Source: Verrucomicrobiota bacterium
GTDB taxonomy: Bacteria; Verrucomicrobiota; Verrucomicrobiia; Chthoniobacterales; Terrimicrobiaceae
DNA length: 64,000 nucleotides
Reading direction: 5' to 3'
Assembly: GCA_026398275.1 (NCBI GenBank)
Contig: JAPLTF010000026.1
Coordinates: 1 to 64,000, forward strand
The notes below the pieces were generated by a model. That model was not told the origin of the DNA. It did no database searches and saw nothing but the letters and a program-made list of their open reading frames with translations. Of the stretch, positions 23,583 to 31,786 are shown in pieces. A program made the translations under genes and the position numbers. The first letter of the stretch is position 1. Every line of letters starts with the position of its first letter.

Positions 23583-24755
23583 TCAGGGAATGGCGACATA
23601 AAGCCCATCCGATTTTCGGCGAACAATCGCCTTGGTTTCTGTTGCCGTGATAATAAGCCGATACGCGAGAGACTTGGCGCATCCGGTTTCCGCCATGACT
23701 GCCGCCACAATTTTGGCCTTGGCGATGCCGTCGATTCCGCAGGTTTTCACAACATCAATGACATCCTGTGCGCTCGCCTTGGGTGCGGCGCTGGTGGTGC
23801 CTGTCACCTGTGCCTGCCAGTCGGCAAGGTCAACGGAATCGTCAACGTCATAACTCATCGTTTCGACATTCAAGCGGACAGCGAACGGTTCAAATTCCGT
23901 TGCGTCATTCGCTTTTCCCGATGCCACGACCAGCACGTCGTTTGTGTCCGGTGAGTATGGAGCGAGGTTAATCTGTCCGCGCGTCCATCCTTGCAGCACT
24001 TTGGAATTGCGCCCGAAGCTGCCACGGTCAAACCCCGTCGCTTTTGCCGCTCCCGCCTTGCCGGTCAACGCATGATGCACGATCACGGGGATTCTAGCCG
24101 GGTCGCCCGTGCGCGTTATCCTGCCAATGGCTCGGCAGGTTTCCGTCATGTATTGGTCGGCGTTCAAATCTCCGGTGCCAAAATCGCGGAGCACGTCAAA
24201 CACGATCACGTTGGCCGGAAAATCCCGCAGGATTTCCGCTATCCGCTCGCCTGTCGCCGGATTTGAGAGGGAGACAAAAGTGTCATCCTCTGTTTCCAGC
24301 GTGTGAATCCGCAGGCATTCGTCAAGTTTTGCAAGTTCATCCGGGGTGCATCCCCCAAGCATTCGCGATATGTCGGCCTGCAATCGGCGGTTGCTATTTT
24401 CCGTTTGCAGGACCAGCCATTTCTGGCCGCTGGCCTTGGTTTCCCATCCAATGAACGGCTTGCCGAGAATGCAGGCAATCGCCATTTGCATGACGAATCG
24501 GGATTTTCCAAGTCCTCCCATCCCGACAACCACAAGCGGGTTTCCTTTGACCAGATAACCGTTGTCGAGCAATAGGTCGGCAGGGTCGAAAACCATTGCC
24601 ATGATCTCGCTCGGCCTGCGGACTGTCAGCGGGTGAAAGCTTGTTTCGTTGGGTGTCGGAAGTGCCCGGAAGTCCGGTTGTGCCGTCTCCGGTTCCAGAT
24701 ATGCCGCGTTTTCCTCGTCCTTCCAGACGGGTGAAAGTTGATCTTGAAGACTCAT
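23583..24755 (-). CDS. RepA/KaiC-type AAA ATPase, replicative helicase-like
   Basis: 390 residues. Walker A GMGGLGKSRFVMQMA near 78, Walker B ANVIVFDVLRDF near 180 and VIVHHAL near 222 define the RecA-like core of the RepA/DnaB-type hexameric helicase group. The C-terminal part (AQDVIDVVKTCGIDGIAKAKIVAAVM) looks like a winged helix. It is coupled to the primase by a 4-bp overlap and lies just before the iteron region, so it probably unwinds the element's origin. An alternative is a DNA-repair RecA-like ATPase. Confidence 0.72.
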   Translation of the reverse strand: MSLQDQLSPVWKDEENAAYLEPETAQPDFRALPTPNETSFHPLTVRRPSEIMAMVFDPADLLLDNGYLVKGNPLVVVGMGGLGKSRFVMQMAIACILGKPFIGWETKASGQKWLVLQTENSNRRLQADISRMLGGCTPDELAKLDECLRIHTLETEDDTFVSLSNPATGERIAEILRDFPANVIVFDVLRDFGTGDLNADQYMTETCRAIGRITRTGDPARIPVIVHHALTGKAGAAKATGFDRGSFGRNSKVLQGWTRGQINLAPYSPDTNDVLVVASGKANDATEFEPFAVRLNVETMSYDVDDSVDLADWQAQVTGTTSAAPKASAQDVIDVVKTCGIDGIAKAKIVAAVMAETGCAKSLAYRLIITATETKAIVRRKSDGLYVAIP

Positions 24756-25621
24756 TGTGTGATTGCCTGCGGGTTAAAAAAGTAAACTGTCTGTCTGTTG
24801 CCATTGTCGCGGGTGCCGTCCGGCATCCTCGCGAATTGTGAGCGGGTCCACATGCGAGGATCCGCACCCAGGGTGACGGCTCGCCTCATGTATCCGTGTA
24901 GCCTGTCCTCCGGGTGCCCGGAGCAGAAGAACCAGCCATGAATGGATTTCGATCCACTATGGACGGCGAGCACAAGCGGCGCGGAGGTCGCCAGATGCAG
25001 CAGAACCGCCGCCTGTTCATCCGGTGTTCCCGAATCCTGTTCGATCACAAGAAACCTGCGGTTGCCGGTGTTCGATAGCGCATGTTCGGATTCCTTGCCG
25101 TCCTGTGTCCGCCCGGTTCGAGAGAACATCGGAGACGGCACGATAAGTTGACATCCCGCCAGCCTCCCCCGGAATGATTCGCGGTGTCTGGTCGCAAAGC
25201 GCGACTTGGATTGACCGACGCACAAGAGCGGGTTTCCCGGAAACATCGCGTCAACAATCTCCTCAGTGTGCTGGTCGGAATCCTCCCAGCGAACCGGCGA
25301 TGCCTCCCACAAGTCCACCAGCCCCAGCCCGGACGCAATGACGGCCTCCCTCTGTTCCTGATTTACAACCGGCCATTTCGGAGCAGTCGCCCAGACGCGC
25401 GAGCCAGTGGCCCCGTTCGCCGGTGCCGAGTTGAAAGCTTTGGCGACGGCCTGCGGGATTTCGTTCGATGGGTCCGGCCTGCGGGTGATGCGGGATTCGA
25501 TTTCGCGGGTAGCTTGATCCGGGTGCATCCCGGCTCTACGGCACGCATGAGCGGTTCGCATGATCCACGCATGAACGCCTGTTCCCGATTGCGGACATGC
25601 TTCAATGTCGCAGAGTTTCAT
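24752..25621 (-). CDS. Archaeo-eukaryotic primase-like protein
   Basis: 289 residues. The N-terminus (VHAWIMRTAHACRRAGMHPD) resembles the helical PriCT-type domain; the C-terminal half has FLVIEQDSGTPDEQ (acidic metal site) and VLAVHSGSKSIHGWFF, the SxH motif of AEP primases, then SQFARMPDGTRDNG. The order is permuted compared with many plasmid primases. It should make primers at the element origin, together with the helicase. It overlaps its neighbours by 4 bp on both sides. Confidence 0.65.
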   Translation of the reverse strand: MKLCDIEACPQSGTGVHAWIMRTAHACRRAGMHPDQATREIESRITRRPDPSNEIPQAVAKAFNSAPANGATGSRVWATAPKWPVVNQEQREAVIASGLGLVDLWEASPVRWEDSDQHTEEIVDAMFPGNPLLCVGQSKSRFATRHRESFRGRLAGCQLIVPSPMFSRTGRTQDGKESEHALSNTGNRRFLVIEQDSGTPDEQAAVLLHLATSAPLVLAVHSGSKSIHGWFFCSGHPEDRLHGYMRRAVTLGADPRMWTRSQFARMPDGTRDNGNRQTVYFFNPQAITQ

Positions 25622-25827
25622 TTTCTCAACCCCTCTTTCCGCCGCAGAATTTCCACGTCAAGCCCAGCGAGGAACCCAGCAAGAACCCAAAACGACGCTT
25701 CAAGCGGGTATTGCAAAAGCTTCCCGAGGATATAGAGTGCTTGCAGTCCAATCAGTGAAAGCCGCCCCGTGTTAGCGCACGGGGTTCTTCGCTTTATGGG
25801 TCCGGTGTCGGGATGTGCGATCATCAA
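25618..25827 (-). CDS. Small predicted membrane protein
   Basis: 69 residues with one hydrophobic segment (LIGLQALYILGKLLQYPLEASFWVLAGFLAGL) and charged ends. It sits in the element operon with ATGA overlaps to both neighbours, which is good evidence that it is translated. No family recognised. Confidence 0.55.
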   Translation of the reverse strand: MMIAHPDTGPIKRRTPCANTGRLSLIGLQALYILGKLLQYPLEASFWVLAGFLAGLDVEILRRKEGLRK

Positions 25828-26021
25828 ACCGCCCTCCGTTCGAGGTAGTCGGCCAGGTCAACCGGGCGGATGCGGACGCACCGCGCGGAGAGGCGGACAA
25901 CTTTCAGATGTCCCGCTTTGATTTGCAGCTCCAGAAATCGACGGCAGACGTTAAGACTTGCGGCGACTTGCGGGAGGGTGAACCCGGCAACATCCAGTTG
26001 TCGTTTCGAGGCGGGCTTCAT
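25824..26021 (-). CDS. Excisionase-like HTH protein
   Basis: 65 residues; FTLPQVAASLNVCRRFLELQIKAGHLKVVRL is a MerR-like winged HTH of the excisionase/AlpA group (HTH_17), ending DLADYLERRAV as usual in that family. It may direct excision or activate the integrase. It overlaps the neighbouring HTH gene by ATGA. Confidence 0.7.
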   Translation of the reverse strand: MKPASKRQLDVAGFTLPQVAASLNVCRRFLELQIKAGHLKVVRLSARCVRIRPVDLADYLERRAV

Positions 26022-26209
26022 TTTGCCCCCCTTGTCTTATCGCCCATACCACGAGCGAAGTTTTCAAGCGTGTCCCGGTGGTAGCCAAGAACACGAGGCG
26101 CGATTTTTACGAGTTTCAGAATTCCCGACTTATGCCAGCGGGATAAGGTGGCAGGCGTTACGCCCAAGTTTTTGGCAGCTTCTTGCCGCCGGATGAAAAG
26201 CATTTGCAT
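26018..26209 (-). CDS. AlpA/MerR-like HTH regulator, first gene of the element operon
   Basis: 63 residues; FIRRQEAAKNLGVTPATLSRWHKSGILKLVK is a MerR/AlpA-type HTH. Start ATG at 26209 has AGGAGA 5 nt upstream, a good ribosome site. In phage satellites AlpA proteins switch on excision and replication; here it heads a coupled operon with the other HTH, membrane protein, primase and helicase genes. Confidence 0.7.
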   Translation of the reverse strand: MQMLFIRRQEAAKNLGVTPATLSRWHKSGILKLVKIAPRVLGYHRDTLENFARGMGDKTRGAK

Positions 26210-26577
26210 GAAAATCTCCTGTTGGAGTTTCGGTTATCCGATCACATGCAAATTGTCCGCGTCTGCGGGTTTGTGTGTCGGTGCTTTCAGCCCACTAGGT
26301 TAAAGCGAGTGCTTTAATTATCTAAGGGCATCCGGTCGGAGCATTTTCCGATTATCGGCTTGCTTATTTCTTTGCTCTCGATGTTGCCGAGTGTCAACAA
26401 GAATTATCCAAACGAATCAAATATTTTCATGCTAGCCGCGCAACTAGCGGCGACTCACTACCCGCCCGCCCTGTGTTGATGCGGGTTCGCGGGTGCTTTG
26501 CGTTATACGCCCCGCCTTGCCATTTTCTTTTTCCGGCAATGGTAGGCCAGCGGGCGGTTTTCGATGGGATGATATTT
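26210..26577. promoter_or_regulatory. Intergenic control region of the element operon
   Basis: 368 bp without a gene between the integrase stop and the AlpA-like start, both on the minus strand. The best element is an inverted repeat TTAAAGC-GAGT-GCTTTAA at 26300-26317, 91 bp upstream of the HTH start, a candidate operator. The promoter of the operon must lie here; I see no clear -35/-10 pair. Confidence 0.45.
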
Positions 26578-27804
26578 TCATGCCGCGCCCCCTGCGAATT
26601 TGATGACCTTGCCCTCGTCCACGGTCGGGGTGATTTGAAAAAATGCAGCGGCGGCGGTCGGCTTCACCAGCTCGGCATAGTGCCGCAGAATGATGGCCGG
26701 ACTATTCCCGGCAGCGGTCGCTACCCTGCCGATGTCCTTGCTCATGGCGAGCCGGTAGGAAATCGCGCCGTGCCTCAGACAGTTGGCTGGCCACGGTGCG
26801 AGGGCGGGTTTCCTTTTCTCGGCAGCGGTCAGCAGTTCTTTCAAAACATCATCCTCCCGCCCCTCGAATGATGGCTTGAACCCTGCCCGGACCCGCGCCC
26901 GGTCAAACAGTCGCCGGAAATCGGACGGCATCACGGCACCTGATTTCTTGGCATGGGGTGCGAGCCACGCAACCGCATTGTCGGGGATGTCCACCACGCG
27001 ACGGCTCCCGGTCTTGGCGATGCTTGCGTCAATCGTGACAATCTTTTCGTCGAGGTCCACCGCGCCCCATTGCAGGCGTTCAAGTTCGGCCTGCCGTAGC
27101 CCGCAGAAAACCGCGAGGGCAACGGCTGGCAGGGTGGAATCATCGCAGGATGTCAGGAGGCGGGCGGTTTGCTCCACGGTCAGAATCTCGATCTTGCCAG
27201 CCTTGTTTTTGAAGATCCCCGCACGGTCAACCGGGTTCTTCTCAACGTATCCACGCCTAACGGCAAACTTGAACATTGTCCGCAAGTCCCGGCGAAACGT
27301 GTTCGCGGTGCCGGGTGCCAGCCCCAGGTTGCCAAGGAAAGCGTCAACATCGGCGGTTGTGATCTCCCGGCTGGTCTTTTTCGGGAATGCCTCGGTGAAC
27401 CGCCCCAACCGCAGGCGGAGGTCTTGAACGTAGCGAGCGGATGCGCCCTCAGTGGTCCGCGCGGCGGTCAGCTCCTTCACGACTTGCGCCAGTGGCACCC
27501 CACCCCGGCGGGATTCGAGGAAAGCAACGTAATGCGCCACGGCATCCGCGATGGTCGCCCCGTAGGGCTCCAGTTTTCGCGCCCCCTCGATGGCCTGCCC
27601 CCGGAGGCGGTCGGATAGCTCCATTGCCTGTGATCCGAATTTTGTAATCTGGACTTCGCACCGCTCATGGAAGATCCGGGCATCCTCCCGATCCTTGAAC
27701 GTCTTGCGGATGCGCCCCCCGATCGGGGAGGGTGCCGTCACTTGCCAGAAGGTTTTCCCGCCGATCTTGACCCGGCGAGGGAGGGTGAGGTTTACTTTTC
27801 TCAT
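26578..27804 (-). CDS. Tyrosine recombinase / integrase
   Basis: 408 residues of the phage integrase family. The N-terminal SAM-like core-binding domain (about 95-190; [19 protein letters not shown]) precedes the catalytic domain: Arg in [14 protein letters not shown], Arg in [12 protein letters not shown], and nucleophile Tyr in ILRHYAELV near the C-terminus. The usual His before LRH is Asn here, as in some related integrases. It starts 90 bp from attR and reads inward. ATG at 27804 was chosen over the TTG at 27837. It should integrate the element at the tRNA-Lys 3' end. Confidence 0.92.
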   Translation of the reverse strand: MRKVNLTLPRRVKIGGKTFWQVTAPSPIGGRIRKTFKDREDARIFHERCEVQITKFGSQAMELSDRLRGQAIEGARKLEPYGATIADAVAHYVAFLESRRGGVPLAQVVKELTAARTTEGASARYVQDLRLRLGRFTEAFPKKTSREITTADVDAFLGNLGLAPGTANTFRRDLRTMFKFAVRRGYVEKNPVDRAGIFKNKAGKIEILTVEQTARLLTSCDDSTLPAVALAVFCGLRQAELERLQWGAVDLDEKIVTIDASIAKTGSRRVVDIPDNAVAWLAPHAKKSGAVMPSDFRRLFDRARVRAGFKPSFEGREDDVLKELLTAAEKRKPALAPWPANCLRHGAISYRLAMSKDIGRVATAAGNSPAIILRHYAELVKPTAAAAFFQITPTVDEGKVIKFAGGAA

Positions 27805-27893
27805 GGGAGCGAATTGTTGCGAACTACGACGAAACAATGCGCTAAAAGGTAAGCAGAGGGCAAGTAAAATATTCCTACACTGGAAACCAACGT

Positions 27894-27936
27894 CCTTTTA
27901 AGGCGTTGGTTGTGGGTTCGAGTCCCACCCAACCCA
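27894..27936 (+). repeat. attR: 43-bp copy of the tRNA-Lys 3' half
   Basis: Exact match to 21018-21060. It is not a complete tRNA, as the acceptor 5' arm and D-arm are missing. The stretch 27937-28134 after it holds no full gene, only a short in-frame tail ([20 protein letters not shown]) of an unidentified protein. Confidence 0.93.
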
Positions 27937-28134
27937 ACCTCTTTTTTCTGGGAAATGTGCCTGGCTCCTCTTAAGATACACAGGAGCTGTTGCAGGATGC
28001 CCTGACCGTGGCAGCCAAGATGCTGCATGACCTCGAAGGACGAGGCAAGGAGGTCTGACCGGATGCCAAACGCTGAGGCCGGGGGCGGCAACGCACCCGG
28101 TCTCCTGCTGCAATGAGGCAGAAAGCACCCCGAC

Positions 28135-28342
28135 TTACAGGCTCTTGAATGACTCTTCGTCCATCCCGGCCTGCTTGAGGATTGAACGAAATGTTCCCTT
28201 GGGCACATCCCCGGGTGCATCGCAACATACGTCTGCCTTCCATCGGCATGCCGCAAAACCACATGCGAACCGCTTTGCCTGCGGACCTCAAATCCGGCAC
28301 GCTCCAAGCGCCGCACAGCACCTCTTTGGCCTTGTAGGGCAT
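28135..28342 (-). pseudogene. hicA: hicA toxin, broken by two frameshifts
   Basis: Read over three frames the DNA gives MPYKAKEVL, then [20 protein letters not shown] and MHPG, then [20 protein letters not shown], which is a normal HicA mRNA interferase of about 68 residues with its catalytic His in GSHVVL. The first shift is two extra bases (TG) after GTGCTG; the second is one missing G in a four-G run. Unless these are sequencing errors, the toxin is dead. It follows a hicB tail by a TAATG overlap, as in functional hicBA pairs of this order. Confidence 0.7.
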
Positions 28343-28455
28343 TACGCCACCTCAAGCGTCGCGAGGATGGACTCGCCAGGGCTTTTCGGATCATTCCCTA
28401 CAGACCTCATTTCCTCAACCCAGAGCGAAATCAGATCCCATGCCGCAGACATCTT
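28342..28455 (-). pseudogene. hicB antitoxin C-terminal remnant
   Basis: [30 protein letters not shown] matches the C-terminal end of HicB antitoxins. The N-terminal RNase H-like part is not found in frame; the 72-aa ORF of the track extends upstream without similarity. Together with the broken hicA this is a decayed module directly outside attR. Confidence 0.5.
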
Positions 28456-28578
28456 CACCGCTGCCATTGGAATCAAAAGCACATCCGGCCGCAACGGGGG
28501 AACATAATGGAAGGAAAACGGCAGAAGGAAAGTCGCAGAACTTGACACCCGGGAAAGCATGCGCTAATTTGATGCGCT

Positions 28579-28815
28579 ATGAGAACGTTTTCCATTATGG
28601 AAACCCAACACAACTTGTCCCAAGTTCTGAGAGTTGTTGAGGCCGGACACAAAGTTGGGATCACTCGCAGGAAGCATCTTATCGCGCAAATCGTTCCCGT
28701 GCAGGAAACTATCGAGTTTCCTGATTTTGTGGAGCGAGCCCGAATGGTCTGGGGCAGTGGCTGGCAGGGTGTCGCGTCCGGGGCGCTGCTTGACGAATCG
28801 CGAGGCGAACGTTGA
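28579..28815 (+). CDS. Phd/YefM-like antitoxin
   Basis: 78 residues; MRTFSIMETQHNLSQVLRVVE and ITRRKHLIAQIVPV follow the Phd/YefM pattern (Met-x...L..V..G..v.It..g..vA.l.P). The start overlaps nothing upstream; the stop overlaps the PIN toxin start by 4 bp. It should neutralise and autorepress with the toxin. Confidence 0.75.
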   Translation: MRTFSIMETQHNLSQVLRVVEAGHKVGITRRKHLIAQIVPVQETIEFPDFVERARMVWGSGWQGVASGALLDESRGER

Positions 28816-29258
28816 ACTCTTATTACGATACAGGCATCCTTCTCAAGCTCTACACTGCGGAGCCGGAGTCTGCGCGCGTTCAGGATTTCATCCGTCTTCG
28901 CAAGGATCGGATTTGGGTTACCGACCTGCATGTTGCCGAGTGCGTTTCCGCCCTTCGCCTCAAAGCATTTCGAAAAGAATGCAGCGAAGACGAGGCCTCC
29001 GCAGCCATCGAACTCCTCAAGGCCGACCTCCAGAGCGGGGTTTTGCAAGTCGCTGAAGTGGATTGGAGCCACACCTGGCAGGAATGCCGTTTGCTTTCCG
29101 ATCAATTTGCCTCCCGGACCGGTGCCCGCACCCTGGACTCATTGCACGTCGCCGCAGCGCGGCTCCTTGGCGTCAAAGAATTCCTCACCTCCGACGGACG
29201 ACAGGGCAAACTCGCCCACGCCATCGGCCTGAAAGTGCTCGACCCGACAGTCAAATAA
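28812..29258 (+). CDS. VapC-like PIN-domain toxin
   Basis: 148 residues with the PIN nuclease acidic residues: YYDTGILLKLY (first Asp), VTDLHVAECVSAL (Glu) and ARTLDSLHVAAARLLGV with the final FLTSDGRQ. These coordinate magnesium for RNA cleavage. The start overlaps the antitoxin stop (ATGA). It appears complete and probably functional. Confidence 0.83.
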   Translation: MNSYYDTGILLKLYTAEPESARVQDFIRLRKDRIWVTDLHVAECVSALRLKAFRKECSEDEASAAIELLKADLQSGVLQVAEVDWSHTWQECRLLSDQFASRTGARTLDSLHVAAARLLGVKEFLTSDGRQGKLAHAIGLKVLDPTVK

Positions 29259-29313
29259 ATATTTTCCTGCTTTCACCTTTTCAAGTCTCCCATCAAAAGT
29301 CAAAAGGGTCATC

Positions 29314-29435
29314 ATCAAAAGGGTCAGGCCGATCAAAAGGGTCAGGCCGTGCCCATTGACATTTGAAATAGAATCAAAAGGGTCAGGCCGAGAATCAAAA
29401 GGGTCAGGCCGTGCCCATTGACATTTGAAATAGAA
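29314..29435 (+). repeat. Cluster of ATCAAAAGGGTCAGGCCG repeats
   Basis: Four exact copies of an 18-bp unit at 29314, 29332, 29373 and 29394. Two of them continue into a 42-bp repeat (29332-29373 and 29394-29435) ending ATTTGAAATAGAA. Spacing is irregular (18, 41 and 21 bp) and spacers are absent or short, so it is not CRISPR. The cluster resembles small dispersed (RAYT/REP-like) repeats. The rest of 29259-29751 shows no gene. Confidence 0.8.
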
Positions 29436-29751
29436 CTCCGATGGCACGTCGGCCCCGCTGCTCCGCGCGATCCCCCCAATGCAGTCTGCTGGTTTCTGAT
29501 GTCGGCTGAGGGAGAAGTTCGCGCGCGGGCGATGTGCGTGAAATTTCAAAGAGCAGTAAAATCAGCGCAAAGAAGAGGCCTCGATTTCCAGCAAGTTGTC
29601 CCGGTGAGTTAACCCCGAGTTGCTCGCCGACAACATTTCCGGCAGGGCGCTCGATATCCGGCATCTTTTCACTGGAAAAATCCTCGAGTATTTTTGGAGT
29701 CCCTTTTGAGTCATTCTCGTCACAGTCAGCAAATGGGAAAGCGACAGACTT

Positions 29752-29958
29752 GTGAGCCCAGAACTGGTCACGGACATTTCCATCAGCGTGTTCGATAAAT
29801 CCGGCAAACTTCTTGCGACCAAATCTTTTGCTGACGCCAAAACATTTCCCGGCGACTTGGTGAACCCCACGATTCCCGCCCGCCGGAGTAGTCTTGAGGA
29901 AACATCCCGCATATTAAGTGGACTCCTCACATCGCCTGAAATAGCCGCCGCTTTGTAA
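29752..29958 (+). pseudogene. Remnant of an unidentified protein gene
   Basis: A 68-codon frame (VTDISISVFDKSGKLLATKSF...) looks protein-like. Further upstream another frame reads ELLADNISGRALDIRHLFTG, also protein-like, and ends at a stop, so both may be parts of one decayed gene. No family recognised. Confidence 0.3.
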
Positions 29959-29967
29959 GCCGGTGCG

Positions 29968-30222
29968 TCAAGAATCGGCGGGCACCACGGCAAGGACTTT
30001 GATGTGGCGGTCGGCGAAGTCGATCCAGTAATGGATGGCGTAGCCCGAGCAGATGGAAATCTCGACCCTTCTTCCAATCGCATCCTCCTCAAAGTAATCG
30101 GAAAGGCGGTCGGGAGCAGACCGGAGGCTTGGGAGATGGTTGAGCAGGCGTATCCGGGTTTTAGCTGGCAGGGCGCTCAACGTGGAAATGACTTCCAGAT
30201 CGACGAAGAGGCGATAAGGCAC
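29968..30222 (-). CDS. RelE/ParE-like toxin
   Basis: 84 residues; RLFVDLEVISTLSALPAKTRIRLLNHL and YAIHYWIDFADRHIKVLAV follow the RelE/ParE fold, with helix, Arg-rich loop and C-terminal strand. It probably cleaves mRNA at the ribosome or poisons gyrase. It is 8 bp downstream of the antitoxin-like gene, in the usual order. Confidence 0.6.
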   Translation of the reverse strand: MPYRLFVDLEVISTLSALPAKTRIRLLNHLPSLRSAPDRLSDYFEEDAIGRRVEISICSGYAIHYWIDFADRHIKVLAVVPADS

Positions 30223-30230
30223 GGCAGGAA

Positions 30231-30425
30231 TTACTCGGGGAGCCGCGACTTCAAGTCATCCAGTTCGACCCAGTTTTCCGGGTTACGGTCGTCAATCTTT
30301 CCGGCCAGATTGTCCTTGAAAGCCTGATCGGTGCTTGTCTGGACGGCGACCAGACAGGCTATGAGCTGCCGCTGCTCAGCAAGCGGCAACTGGATGGCTT
30401 GGTCTTTCAACTCTGTAAACGACAT
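30231..30425 (-). CDS. Antitoxin-like protein paired with the RelE-like toxin
   Basis: 64 residues, MSFTELKDQAIQLPLAEQRQLI then charged tail WVELDDLKSRLPE. This 'LPxxEQxxLI' start is common in small addiction-module antitoxins that accompany RelE-like toxins. The assignment depends mainly on position and size. Confidence 0.55.
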   Translation of the reverse strand: MSFTELKDQAIQLPLAEQRQLIACLVAVQTSTDQAFKDNLAGKIDDRNPENWVELDDLKSRLPE

Positions 30426-30514
30426 GAAAACAACCTATCTGATGGCGAAACGAACGTCAAATTGAAGCAATTTATTCCTGCCTGAACGACTTCAACACCC
30501 CGACGGGTGGCTGT

Positions 30515-31786
30515 TCAGCGGACCTGTCCGGTTCCGCGGATCTGGTATTTGTAGGAGGTGAGCTCCTCCAGGCCCATCGGCCCGCGGGCATGGAGCTTGT
30601 CGGTGCTGATGCCGATCTCGGCGCCGAATCCGAACTCCCCGCCGTCGGTGAACCGCGTCGAGGCGTTCCAGTAGACGGTTGCGGAGTCGACTTCCTTCAG
30701 AAATTTTTCCGCCGCGGCCGCATCGTTTGTGACGATCGCGTCGCTGTGGTGCGATCCGTATTTTTCCATGTGGGCGACCGCCTCGTCGAGGCTGTCTACC
30801 ACGCGCACCGAGAGGATGAGCTCGAGGTATTCGGTCCGCCACGAATTTTCATCCGCCTCGCCAAGCGGCTTGTAGCCGTGCTCCGCGAGCAGGCGGAACG
30901 CCTCCGGATCCGCCCGCATTTCGACGGGGAATTTTTGAAATGCGGGTGCGGCCTTCGCAAAAAACTCCGTGGCGACATCGCGATGGACGAGCAGCGTCTC
31001 CATCGCGTTGCAGACCCCGGGCCGCTGGCACTTGGAGTTGATCGCGATCTCGAGCGCCATGTCGAGGTCCGCCTCCTTGTCCACATAGACATGGCAGACA
31101 CCATGGTAGTGTTTGATGACCGGCATCCGGGCGTGCGAGACGACGTTCTCGATCAGCGAATGTCCGCCGCGCGGAATGATCACGTCCATGAACTCGTCCA
31201 TCTGTGCCATGATCCTCACGGCCTCGCGGTCGGTGGTCGGAATGAGCTGGACTGCTGCGTCCGGGAGCCCTGCTTTGGCTCCCCCGGCCTGCATGGCAGC
31301 GGCGATGGCGAGGTTTGATGCGATCGCCTCGGAGCCGCCGCGGAGGATCACGGCATTCCCGGTCTTCAGGCACAGAACCGCCGCGTCGCTCGTCACGTTC
31401 GGGCGCGACTCGTAGATGATCCCGATGACCCCGATCGGGGTGCGGATTTTGGTGATTTGAATCCCGTTCGGCCGCGTCCACTCGCGCAGGATTTCGCCCA
31501 CGGGATCGGCCAGCTCCGCCACCTGCCGGATTCCGTCGGCCATCCCGGCGATGCGCTCGGCGGTCAGTCGCAGGCGATCGATGGCGGCCTTCGTGAGCCC
31601 GCTCTTTTCGGCGCGTGCGAGGTCGTCCGCATTCGCGTGGATCAGACCTTCGGTCCCGGCCACGAGCTCATCCGCCATGGCGTGCAGGATCGCGGCCTTC
31701 TGGGCGGAGGATAGTTTCGCGAGCTCGTGCGAGGCAATGCGGGCGCGGGCCCCGATTTCATGGATGGATTTTTCCAGCGCGCTCAT
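30515..31786 (-). CDS. proA: Glutamate-5-semialdehyde dehydrogenase (gamma-glutamyl phosphate reductase)
   Basis: 423 residues; reduces gamma-glutamyl phosphate with NADPH in proline synthesis. Signatures: IGVIGIIYESRPNVTSDAA near 116, LRGGSEA, the catalytic Cys in KCQRPGVCNAMETLL near 255, and FGFGAEIGISTDKLHARGPMG at the end. Full length. The start ATG at 31786 overlaps the upstream ald stop by 4 bp; the ORF track runs further upstream into ald in another frame. proB is not in the window. Confidence 0.95.
   Translation of the reverse strand: MSALEKSIHEIGARARIASHELAKLSSAQKAAILHAMADELVAGTEGLIHANADDLARAEKSGLTKAAIDRLRLTAERIAGMADGIRQVAELADPVGEILREWTRPNGIQITKIRTPIGVIGIIYESRPNVTSDAAVLCLKTGNAVILRGGSEAIASNLAIAAAMQAGGAKAGLPDAAVQLIPTTDREAVRIMAQMDEFMDVIIPRGGHSLIENVVSHARMPVIKHYHGVCHVYVDKEADLDMALEIAINSKCQRPGVCNAMETLLVHRDVATEFFAKAAPAFQKFPVEMRADPEAFRLLAEHGYKPLGEADENSWRTEYLELILSVRVVDSLDEAVAHMEKYGSHHSDAIVTNDAAAAEKFLKEVDSATVYWNASTRFTDGGEFGFGAEIGISTDKLHARGPMGLEELTSYKYQIRGTGQVR

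Larger units (their letters stand above)
21018..27936. mobile_element. tRNA-Lys integrated element (candidate phage satellite or integrative plasmid)
   Basis: A 6919-bp element lies between exact 43-bp direct repeats, the left one being the tRNA-Lys 3' half. Seen: tyrosine integrase at the right end reading inward; two excisionase-like HTH genes; small membrane protein; AEP primase-like; RepA/KaiC-like ATPase; iteron-like region; ERCC4 nuclease; HTH protein; possible small terminase. Genes from 26209 to 22115 overlap by 4 bp except around the iteron region. No capsid, tail or conjugation genes are present. Small size, integrase, AlpA-like regulator, primase-helicase and origin match the core of phage-inducible chromosomal islands, but this is inference. 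Confidence 0.85.

Noticed and set aside
27894-27936. Second tRNA-Lys gene at attR
   Set aside because: Only the 3' 43 nt are present; the acceptor 5' strand and D-arm are missing.
29314-29435. CRISPR array
   Set aside because: Repeats are spaced irregularly (18-41 bp), partly tandem without spacers, and no cas genes are near.
29562-30092. 176-aa minus-strand frame
   Set aside because: Ser/Arg-rich shadow over a remnant and the RelE-like gene; no motif.
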